DNA of 64,000 bases from the NCBI GenBank assembly GCA_903813345.2, contig CAIIXF020000002.1:13538150-13602149 (forward strand). The letters are read 5' to 3'. The position numbers and the translations under genes are program-made. Positions 45,201-56,100 of this stretch are shown in pieces. This DNA is from Owenia fusiformis. Taxonomy: Eukaryota > Annelida > Polychaeta > Sabellida > Oweniidae. The notes beneath the pieces were generated by a model, which was not told the DNA's origin, did no database searches, and was given only the letters and a program-made list of their open reading frames with translations. How positions within the stretch are numbered: position 1 is the stretch's first letter; each line of letters opens with the position of its first letter.

Positions 45201-47280
45201 TTGTAAATCATTGTGTCACACGCACAGTAAATATGGCATAATAATATGCAATATACCTTTATGTATAGATTTGAAGAACATCAGCTCACATCCCCGTCTG
45301 AATCTATTGTTATATTTGATTTCTTTAAGCGAGAATAATTTCAAATGTTATTCACGTCCAGAACCAGAAGCCATTTTTAGCTACAGCGAGAAAATTTCAC
45401 CATGTGTCAAACTCCGAAATGAAATTTTGAAATATCTAAATCCAGACAAGCAACGCTTCATCCTAAATATGATTAATATTCTTAAAAATATTTATAAAAT
45501 TTATTAAAAATGAGTTCTAGGTGCGTGTAGGTGCGTGTAGCACAGTACATACGAAATCAATGAAGTTTCGTCTAGCTGTAAGCTAGAGACTCGAGTAAGG
45601 GAGGGCTATTTGAAATAGTTTTTGGTCTCAGGCGCGACCCAGGGCTGTTGTCTTAAGGACATTTCGTTGAAAATGAGCCATTCGGCTGATAATTGGTAAG
45701 AGTTTGCGATCTTATAATGTATAACTGTAACTCAGACACATATTTTGACACGATTCTGTTGGAAATAAGCTTTGAACCGAGAGATATTCACGATTGATAT
45801 GCACATTTTTGATTGTGCCATTGCTTTTCCATTGCACAATCCATGTATTTGATAGAAGAAACATTAATAATGCAGATTGGTTTACCTTCAATACATGGCA
45901 GACACTACATATCGGTCTATTTATACCAGTCTGTGCCTTAAATAGTTTTATATTTCCATCCACGGCCTGGAGCCTGGGTGTGTTTGTGCATGGACTTCTA
46001 ATCACTAGCAGAATTTAACATGATGCAAACTCGACATTATAACTCATGCTGTAACATTTTGACTTCGCTGGAAAACAATAGGAATTATTTTTCTTGCCAG
46101 TCAATCATGAATCACAATCAAAATTTCAGAATGATCAATCAGGCAATGGTCCAAATCAAGTTATAACAACATTATGTGATATTCAGCAAGAAGTCCGGTA
46201 GAAATACAGAATATTCAAACATCAAAGCTGAAAGTTAAAAGCTAATCTGTCAATTTTCTGTCTGCAAAAGAGCGTTTACATTTGACACAATAACAGACTG
46301 AGGCTTTGAAATCTAGGATTCCCCAGGAAAATATGACGTCATACTAATTAGCATAAGGATTTCCCTATTGGTCTGGGTCGAGCCTTGTTCGAAAACACAA
46401 TCCATAAATACATGCTAATTTCTAAGGAGATAGGAAGTGTATAACGTGTTTATCGATTTTGTTTAAAGATTTAATCAATTATCAAATTGTTTAAGTGGAT
46501 AAAGTGGTCACACTTGCTTCAATTCATAGCGAAATCGACGGATAGAAACTGACCGAATTCCCGATATCCTACCCCGTATTACTGTAGGCTATAAGCACAG
46601 TGACCTACAGAGGGCGCTATCACAAACAAGTACTGCACGAACCGATAAATTCCCGGGTATTGTAACGCCCTTGATTGTATTGGCAGAGAGCTTAAACCAG
46701 TTCAAGACTAGTCTAAGGGCTCACTACCTTACACCCATGCCTTAATTTTATACTGTCTTTTAACCTATTGTTTTAGCTTTTTATTACCTAACACTGTTTT
46801 TAGCTCATGAACTTGTGTTGATGTTCATGTTTTAACTTTCTCGTACTAACCCGCGATATAATGATCAGTAAAATTGATCAATCGTGTATTCAAATGATGA
46901 TGATGATGATGAAGGTAATCAAATTGATTATAAATACACCAGAGTTCATTTTACGAGAGCTTGATAAAATGCATACAAACATTTCATTTTCACACATGTT
47001 CGGTATTTTAACGTATTGTAACAACTAGCCTAATTTGGGTAGTGTGGATGGTTGTTATTTATTTTATTAGGCTAGGTCACTTCGAGGGATACTTGGTGCA
47101 CATTAAATGCACGTGAAGATATAGCGACACAACATCGAATATAAAATAAACACACATATATTGTTGCTTATCCAGCCCAAAAATGTATACAGAATAAATC
47201 GGTGTAAATTAAGTTGTAGGGAGACTACTTGAAAGTCCTTTGTTTATGTGAAATATCAAAGATTATATTAAAGAGTCTAT
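45201..47280. other. sequence with no recognised gene
   Basis: An open frame at 45211-45507 (98 codons, ending PDKQRFILNMINILKNIYK) looks protein-like and could be the tail of a retroelement, but I cannot place it. A duplicated GGTGCGTGTA lies at 45520. TAAATTCCCGGGTATTGTA at 46645 is shared in reverse complement with about 56050. A GATGATGATGATGATGA run is at 46894. Confidence 0.4.
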
Positions 47281-47284
47281 ATTT

Positions 47285-48285
47285 CTCTATCAGTTATATC
47301 TTCTTAGTTTCTGGACATCAGTTATATGAAATATTCCAAGTTTCTAGACATCAGTAATCGAAATATTCTAAGTTTCTGGACATCATTGGTCGAGAATATT
47401 CTATCTTTCTGACATCAGTTATATCTTCTAAGTTTCTGGACATCAGTTACACGAAATATTCCAAGTTTCTAGACATCAGTCGTTGAAATATTCTAAGTTT
47501 CTGGACATCAGTAACCGAAATATTCTAAGTTTCTGGACATCAGTAATCGAAATATTCTAAGTTTCTGGACATCATTAGTCGAGAATATTCTATCTTTCTG
47601 ACATCAGTTATATCTTCTAAGTTTCTGGACATCAGTTACACGAAATATTCCAAGTTTCTAGACATCAGTCGTTGAAATATTCTAAGTTTCTGGACATCAG
47701 TAATCGAAATATTCTAAGTTTCTGGACATCATTGGTCGAGAATATTCTATCTTTCTGACATCAGTTATATCTTCTAAGTTTCTGGACATCAGTTACACGA
47801 AATATTCCAAGTTTCTAGACATCAGTCGTTGAAATATTCTAAGTTTCTGGACATCAGTAATCGAAATATTCTAAGTTTCTGGACATCAGTCGTTGAAATA
47901 TTCTATCTTTCTGGGATGTCGTAAATATTCTAAGTTTCTGGACATCAGTTGCCGGGAATATTCTATCTTTCTGACATCAGTTATATCTTCTAAGTTTTTG
48001 GACATCAATTGTCGAGAATATTCTATCTTTCTGGGATGTCGTAAATATTCTAAGTTTCTGGACATCAGTTGCCGGGAATATTCTATCTTTCTGACATCAG
48101 TTATATCTTCTAAGTTTCTGGACATCAGTTATCGGGAATATTCTATCTCTCTGGACATCAGTTATACGAAATATTCTAAGTTTCTGGACATCAGTTGCCG
48201 GGAATATTCTATCTTTCTGACATCAGTTGCTGGGAATATTCTATCTTTCTGGGATGTCGTAAATATTCTAAGTTTCTCAGCCTCT
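47285..48285. repeat. ~33-bp minisatellite (ATATTCTAAGTTTCTGGACATC)
   Basis: The unit has AATATTCTAAGTTTCTGGAC then ATCAGT and a variable 6-8 bp (AATCGA, CGTTGA, TATACGA, TGCCGGG). Shorter variants read ATTCTATCTTTCTGACATC. A higher-order block of about 165-195 bp repeats several times. Open frames on both strands are by-products. Confidence 0.9.
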
Positions 48286-48339
48286 TAGTCCCTCGTCTGT
48301 AGATGAGACACTGACATAGGAGCTCCTTCCTCTTCAAAA

Positions 48340-48390
48340 GTGGTGTACGTGTCTGCTAGGAGCGATCAGTGCTCTGTATTTATACCCCAG
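48340..48390 (-). promoter_or_regulatory. possible TATA-type promoter, minus strand
   Basis: On the minus strand GGGGTATAAATACAGAGCAC is followed about 25-30 bp later by CTCCTAGCAGACACG, a plausible start region. Transcription would enter the minisatellite. A short frame (MSVSHLQTRD then stop) follows. This rests on the TATA match alone. Confidence 0.25.
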
Positions 48391-49084
48391 ACAGGTTTTG
48401 AACACGAACCTAACAAGTGATTAATGGGCTGATGCAATACCTAGTCAGTCACTAGAATCCCAGGCAGGATATCACTAGTGCAAAATAAACAACCATGTTG
48501 CAATGAGGAAATAACTTTTGCAAAATAAATGGCTTTGCCTAGCAATCACGATTTCTGCTGTCTAACACAAAACGAACACATATCTTGTAATTTATTAGCT
48601 AGATTAAGATATAAACTAGATAAATATAACAAAAACCAATCATCATTGGCTCTAATTATGGTGAAATTGCAAGGAAAAACGAGTAAGTGAATGTAGGTCA
48701 GCAGAGTTCTTCTACAGGAAGTGAGAAAAATGTAGATAAAAACAAAAATAAATCTCACTGAAAATAGCAGTTAATACGACTCTCTGTACATCTAAAGTGT
48801 TCCACACATTAATGTAAGTATAACACCTATCAACCTTGACTGGGAAACACTTTCCTACTGTCAAAACTGTCTGAACTGCTAGAAAATGGAACTGGACTCC
48901 AAAAATAAAAATTGAAAAATTAAAAATTTGTTACAGTATCATAACTTCCGGAAATAACTGCAACATTTTTGGGAATATTTTCAGTTACTTTACATTTCTT
49001 GTATAAATAACTGTTCTTATTGTAGACGGAAAGATAAGCTGATGTAGTTACACTGGAGTTGTTTACTACCATTTGGAAGGCACG

Positions 49085-49900
49085 TGAGGGTCCCATTCAT
49101 CAGGTAACACTTATATGTCGAAGTTATGTTCTTGCAATAATCTACCTGCACATGTTATTTTCTGGTACAAAATAAAGTATGAAGGCATGTGTCAATTTCC
49201 TTGCTTTTTTCAGGAAAGTATCACAGAGCTGTCAAGTGTCCCGCGAATGGCGGGATTATCCCCCGAATTTGATCAAAATCTGGCTAATTCGCATGTCCCG
49301 CGAAGTCCCGCAAATGTCGGCTTTGACTTCCGCGAATTTTCAAAATTGTAGCAATCCCCGAGGCTAAATAATTGTGATTATCTTGTGATATAAGAAACTA
49401 AGTTTTTTGCGCTTTTAAGGAGTAACGTATTTTTCCAAATTTTCATGAAGGCATGTGTCAATTTTCTTGCATTTTTCAGGAAAGTATCACAGAACTGTCA
49501 AGTGTCCCGCGAATGGCGGGATTATCCCCCGAATTTGATCAAAATTTGGCTAATTCGCATGTACGTCCCGCAAAGTCCTGTAAATGTCAGATTTGACCTC
49601 CGCGAATTTTCAAAATTGTAGCAATCCCCGAGGCTAAATAATTGTGATTATCTTGTGATATAAAAAGCTAAGTTTTTTGCGCTTTTAAGGAGTAACATAT
49701 TTTTCCAAATATTCTTTCAAAGTTTCCAGACAACACAGGAGCTACCATTGACCTGTTTCCAGGTTTACTAAAAGTAGACAGTGTAATGATACTTTCCTGA
49801 AAAAAGCAAGGAAATACACACAATGCCTTCATACTTAATTTTGTACCAGAAAATAACATGTGCAGGTATAGCATTTTTTTACCAAAATGTTACTTTCCAG
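49085..49900. repeat. repeat with ~267-bp tandem duplication and an inverted end
   Basis: TGAAGGCATGTGTCAATTTC at 49179 recurs at 49446, and the following ~250 bp (AGTGTCCCGCGAATGGCGGG etc.) is duplicated in tandem. The reverse complement of 49141-49214 (CTGCACATGTTATTTTCTGG ...) appears at 49790-49870, so the duplication lies between inverted arms. Confidence 0.7.
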
Positions 49901-50189
49901 CTGAACCTTAACATGTAACTGACAGTACTTCAGAGTAGGCGATAATTAACAATCTATTCTGACGGCGCCGTGGGTGATAATAGGCCTTTACATGTAGTAA
50001 TGCTGCATTTTTGTTGAAAATTGCGTCAGAATTAGGGAAAATTGGTGAGGATGGGTGGATTAGGGACAGGTTAATTATATATAAGAGATAATCCAATCAA
50101 CTTGATTATCATCCTTATGTCATTTATTGAAGATAAGACATGGATCTAACATAACCATTTGTTTTTGTGGTTAAAGTATTCTTAGAACT

Positions 50190-50578
50190 AAAGATATAGC
50201 CCTTCAAAAATGCTTGCCGTACCTTACCTAGTTCTTTTACAATTACAAATTGAAAAGAGTTAATCAACTTTGAAAATTTAATTTTCTTTGAAAATGTGAT
50301 TTTTAGGTCGGGGAAATTCCCGATAGACCCCATGTTGTAAAACCACAAAAAGTGAAATCTCTTTTCTTGTCTTGTGTTGGGCAGGTAATATTTTCTTTTA
50401 CTGGACATATTTTAATTTGTATACCTAAATCAGATACATAAGGGTAATATGAAAAGTGAACCACTAAAACTGATGATTATTCAAGTTTAAGGGAATTTTG
50501 TAATACCCTGCTATGTTATTTCCCCAGAATCAGCCACCTGGTGGCAAAAGTGGTAACTACCTAGTCCTACTCGCATCT
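50190..50578 (-). mobile_element. partial opposite-strand copy of the AGATGCGAGTAG element
   Basis: Its right end CTACTCGCATCT (about 50567-50578) and the reverse-complement body (ATGTCCAGTAAAAGAAAAT, CATGGGGTCTATCGGGAA) match 42035-42350. The other end is missing. It ends just upstream of the F-box gene leader exon, so it may supply promoter sequence. Confidence 0.65.
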
Positions 50579-50624
50579 AAGTAATTGAAGTGGTTTATTT
50601 TAATTTTATTTCGAATTTTTCCTT

Positions 50625-50699
50625 ATGAAAGTGGAAATTATGGCTGTGAACAATCATCAACTTGATACCGTTAACGAATTGGTTGAAGCCCCAACATTG
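50625..50699 (+). other. F-box gene leader exon with upstream reading frame
   Basis: An ATG at 50625 opens MKVEIMAVNNHQLDTVNELV then EAPTL, reaching a strong donor TTG|GTAAGT at 50699. Joined to the acceptor TTTTACAG at 51639 it continues MNKDSKSNKTYK and stops, 37 codons in all. The main start at 51689 lies downstream with its own upstream in-frame stop. So the exon is best read as 5' leader containing a spliced upstream frame. The exon's left border is unknown. Confidence 0.5.
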
Positions 50700-51639
50700 G
50701 TAAGTCGATAGACAAACTTGTTTTACATCATGTAGAATCACACAGAAATCTTTCAACTTTCAAAATGCAAATATAATTTGTATTGATAGGTCATTTCGAT
50801 CACCAATATAAATGAATAATGAATGCTGTTTGCGCTGTGAAACAGCTGCAATTTCAAATTATTTGCTTTGGAGAGAGTATTATCATTGATGTGTCGATAT
50901 AGAATGAATTACACACCTACAGTATTTACACAATTCCTTTTTATTAGGGAACCTGTACACATGTATCAATATAATTGAGTTTAAGTACCCAACACGCCCT
51001 AGTTGGTGAAATAATATTACGAAATCAAATTCAAAAATGACTGTCAAAGATATCCGCACCTTGCATACATGATATCTTCACAGCTTCTTTTCACATAGCA
51101 CAGTCTGCATAGAGTGTTGTATGCAAATGCATTTATATTCTTGGGTTTTATCTGGAATGATTCGTGGTTTAACAGTCAGTTTATGCTAAAAAATAATTTT
51201 GGAAATCTAAAATTCTAGTATCGATTTACACAGTAACCATGTCGGTGTCAGAACTTGGTTGTCAAAGTTGGTGAATTTGCAACAAGCCTAGTAGCTTTTT
51301 CTTTTGTGTATGAATTTATATGGAAATTGTGAGAAAATTGACACATTTAACCCCATAGAATAACCAAATATGGCTGAAAACAGTTCCAAACATTGAATTA
51401 TGTACACCAAGAACACTAAAATGCAAAGTTGATACTATTATCCAATATGGAAGCTTGTTTACAGGAAATTAATCACTAAACAATTGGATAATTTGAGAGT
51501 AATTTTTAATTGAAAATGTCCAAATTTGACCACTTTTTGTTTCGTGGTTCAGTGATTTTGGCAATAAACTAAAATGTCTTGGCAATCTCAGTCCCATATT
51601 TGCTGGAGTTTTTTATCTACCATTTTTTTGTTTTACAGA

Positions 51640-53151
51640 TGAACAAAGACTCTAAAAGTAACAAGACATACAAATGAACTAAGAAAGCATGTCTGATGAA
51701 AATGATAAGGAGGATGCAGCCATAGCTGAGAAAGATGACTCTGTTCCCACAATTCAACCTAATTCATGTGATGTGTTAAATAGAGAGCAAAATATACAAA
51801 AACGTTGGCTTGAAGATGATGACATTATCATTGGAGATGATGTTGAGGAGTCAAGTAATTGTTATGGTAGGAGAACTGATCAGGATGTTTCAGGTGATGA
51901 TCATACAGATGTGTCTACTTGTGATCCAGCGGTTGAAACCTCCAAGCTAAAAGCACAAAGATATATGAAGCCTCATAACATAGAAACCCAATCAAATAGT
52001 GCATTTTTAATTCCTGGGGGACACATGACTGATATAAATTTGGATGATGTATCACGGTCTCTCCATGGTTCTCCAACATTACTAAAAGATCTTGGTTACA
52101 CTTCCACAATGTCAGATCTCCCAGTGTGGAAACCCTCATGTGAAGCCCAATCACCAAACCCCAATGCGGCATTTAGGTTCTCAAAAAAGGATTCGGATCA
52201 ATTGGGAAATGCAATTCAACTCCAGATAAATAGTTATAGAGATGCTAATGATAATTTAGGAGATGAGCTTAAGGATTATGTAATAGATCATGAAGTAATG
52301 TCTGTGCTCAATACGGTGTCTGTGGAATCCTGTGATCTTGTTAGCAAAACTGACATTAATCAAAAATTTAAAGATACACCTCAAACACCAACGCAGGCAG
52401 AAACAGTGACGTCAAAACAAGTAAATGATGTCATTGATGTGAATTTTATAAATGACTTGGTGAAACTTGGTGCTCTTTCAGATTCAAAACTGGCTAGTCC
52501 CAATGTTCCATTTCCTAATGCTAATGCTATAGACCAAGAGAGTGAGATGGAAATAAACATAGAAAGCTTTAACATTGATGACCAGGATCTGATTCATGAA
52601 CTTCCACAATTAATTATTTTGAAGATTTTTTCCTTCTTCTCTCACTCAGAGCTTTGTCATAAAATCATGCATGTTTGCAAAGCCTGGTATTGCCTGGCCC
52701 ATGATCCATTATTATGGCAGCATATATCTATAACATCAGACAAAGATTTAGACAATGGAACAATTCTACGTTTAATGAAAAGAAGTCCACAGTTGAAAAA
52801 ACTCACGATGTGGGGCAGGAATGAACTCAACCAAACTCTAGTCTCATCCTTTATAAGATACACCCCAAAATTAAAAACACTAATCCTTGAATTCTGTCAT
52901 AATGTGAATTCAAACATGTTGAGAATTTTCATTAAAAATTGCTCAAAAATTTCTGAGTTGAATTTAGAAGGCTGTGATCAAATAGATGCAAATTGTGTGA
53001 ACATGATAACAGACCTTCAGTACATTTGCAAGCTCAACTTGTCTCATTGTGTAAAGCTAACTGAAGATGATATTGTGACATTAGTGCATGCTGCAGAGCC
53101 TAACCAGTTTGTGGAGTTCAATATAGATGGCATCTCATGTATTACAGACAG
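51640..53151 (+). CDS. F-box gene, first coding exon
   Basis: The acceptor TGTTTTACAG ends at 51639; coding starts at 51689 (MSDENDKEDAAIAEKDDSVP) after an in-frame TAA. It holds the acidic N-terminus, the F-box and the first repeats, and ends GACAG|GTAATG in phase 2. Confidence 0.85.
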
Positions 53152-56100
53152 GTAATGTGATTACAGTTTTTATTATATTTTGATGCTCAGAATAACCTAA
53201 GATCAAGATTCATGTGACAACAGCTTTAATATGAATCCACTGTTAAGGTGCTATGGAAGTTAACAGGAAATGACGAAACAGGAAGTGACAAAATTTTTTG
53301 CATTTTTAGACATTTTTTGAGCAAAGATAACAGAGTTCTGGTTTGACCTCCAGTCAATTTAACTATTTCCACATATCATTTACATGACCAGGATCACAAT
53401 GTGCATGGTCAGAATGACCCTAAACATGATGAAATAACCTTTTTAGCCCTTTGAAAGTGTGACTGAAAAAAAGCTAAAAGTAGGAGCGTAGGGAAGGTCA
53501 CTGAACAGAATCTTTTGAATTTTCCAGAAAATGTACCCAATATAATGCTCTAACTGATACAAACTGCAGTGTATTAACTTATTCTTCGGCCACAATGTGG
53601 CCTTAAGCTATCATCAAGTCCTGTTTGTTGTATTGCTTTTTACGCTAGCCATTGTGGACTGTTGCTATAAATTAACTCAAATGTAATAAACATACCTTTA
53701 TTGAACTTAGTATGTAGTCTTAGCTCATATGACCATCTACATCGGCTTTAGATTTAGTCTTTTCTAAGAGCAATCTTTTGAAAAAGATCCTTCGGTAAAA
53801 ACGGCCATTTTGCTTTTTGCAAAAGCGAGATAAACATCAACCTCAACAGATGTTTTTATAAATGGCAGACCAAATGATTTTAAGTTTAGACGAAAGCATG
53901 CGGTATAATATCTCACAAAGGATAGTTTTCGTTTACATTCTATTTGATGAAATATTTTCATTACAATTTTTAGAATAACATTTAAAAAAATCTTACTCCA
54001 GAATCAACGTTTTCACTAGTGCACGGTGGTCCACATGCCATGTCTTCTAGCCAAGTAATTTGGCTAGAGACTCGAGTAAGCAGTGTATGTTTGCCTTAAA
54101 GTACAAATTGGTGGTTGCTCACAGGACAATATTAGATTGTGACATATCTGAGATTCATGAATTATTTGCTAAATGTTCATTTGGATGTGCTACTCCATAT
54201 AAACTACATTCACATTTGCAAACTTCAAGAATGTTGACTTCTGTTTCAAGCGTATTGGAACAACTTGTGTTACATCATCAATCAAGCCTCACCAGTCTCA
54301 CAATAGATGGAGCTGAGATATCAGACGAAAGTATGGCACATATTTCCAACTGTGAGAACATGAGAAAGTTCAGTATTTCCTTCGCTGAGCTACTTACAGA
54401 CAAAAGCTTGATTTACTTGAAGGTAAAATTCTTTTTTCAATAGATGGCAGTGGACAAAGTGGAAAGAAGAAATGTCTTACGCCTCAGCCAAAACATGGTA
54501 GTTAGAGGGGAGGAGGGTTAGACATACTGTATATCACAGCTCATTATCCCAATGAACGAAGTTTGGTTGGGATATAGTGAAGCCATCTGTTTGCCATCTG
54601 TAAGATAAAGCGATTACTAGATTAGTAGACAGATTTTCTTCATATTTATTGGAAAGATGTCTATTGGTGTATAGGTGTACGCAACAAAAAGATTTCCAAG
54701 ATGGCCACCGCTTTAAAAGTGGCGGGAATTTTTCGTGAACATCTTAAGTTTTTCATTTTAAACCAAAGTAATAAATATTATTGTTTGAAATTTAGGTAGT
54801 ATATTCACAACATCTATCTATTTTATATATATTCCAAGTTTTTCACTATGACCCCCTGGGCCATGTATGGGGGGGGGGTTGGGAAAATGGGAATTTGCAT
54901 TAATTTTGAGATCTTTCTAAAGTATAGTCTAATTATAATCAAATCAAAGGCAATTTAGAGCAAGGGCATTACCATAGGTAACTGGTCAACTCGTACCCAA
55001 GACAACTCGTACCCAAGACAACTCGTACCCAAGTATATATTTTGTTTTGAATCAAGCATTGGACTGGGAATGTGAATAGATATACATATTATAATTGTAA
55101 CATACTGTTCAGAATAGTTTAAAGTTTGAAGAAGAATTTTCGGAAGAAATTGAGGCTTTGTATAAAAAACCTCCTACCTCATACCCAACTACCCACGTAC
55201 AGTCTTTGAAGGGTTCAATTTTAAAGATCTTAGTTTATTAAATCTTAGTTTATGATGAATTATATTGTAATGACCCTTGATAGCAAGTTGCTACTCATCC
55301 CAGCTGGGTTCGATTCTCACTCGGGGCATCGAATTTAGCACACTTTCTTTCAATTTCTTTATCTGGCTTGTTGGACCTACGCTCGCGGTCATTAGTTATT
55401 TATTCCCCTGGGGCGTCCTCGGGTCATAACACATTAAAATGCATCCATATACCTTTATTTATGGATCTGTCATCTCTCTAGTCATAAAATAAAGCGGAAT
55501 TGTAGAAATGTTAAATAATTTGAGCTATTTTCGAGATTTAATAATCTTTAAAATTGAACCCTTCAATGACTGTATCATGTTCCACATAGGTGGGTATGAG
55601 GTAGGAGGTTTTTTATACAAAGCCAGAAATTGATTTAATTTTATGACATTTTGAGCTGAGTGTCAATTTATATTGACTATTATTTTATATTGGTCACAGA
55701 TTCAGGATGTTCAAGTGAAGAGATAAATGTTTATAATCATTTTTCAAAATATTATATGTTTATGAGTGTTTGGAACAAGTGTCAGATTTAATGCTGTTTG
55801 ACAAAAAAATGTTGAGAACAAGCGCTTCAAGCACTTCTTTTATTTAATAAAAAAAATGCTTTACTGATCCATTGAGAAAAAATGTCGTCTAAATTCAAAA
55901 AAATATTGAGGCTTATTTGATTCACCTTATAACATGAAAGCATTACAAACTCAATTTCTTCCCTAATATGCACCCATAATACTGAAAATAAGCTTGAGTA
56001 CGAGTTGTCTTGGGTACGAGTTGTCTTGAGTACGAGTTGACTAGGAAGCCTACAATACCCGGGAATTTATTGGATAGTCATGTTTATAGTCATCCACTGT

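Noticed and set aside
47886-48288. Open frames of 79 and 131 codons on both strands
   Set aside because: By-products of the ~33-bp minisatellite.
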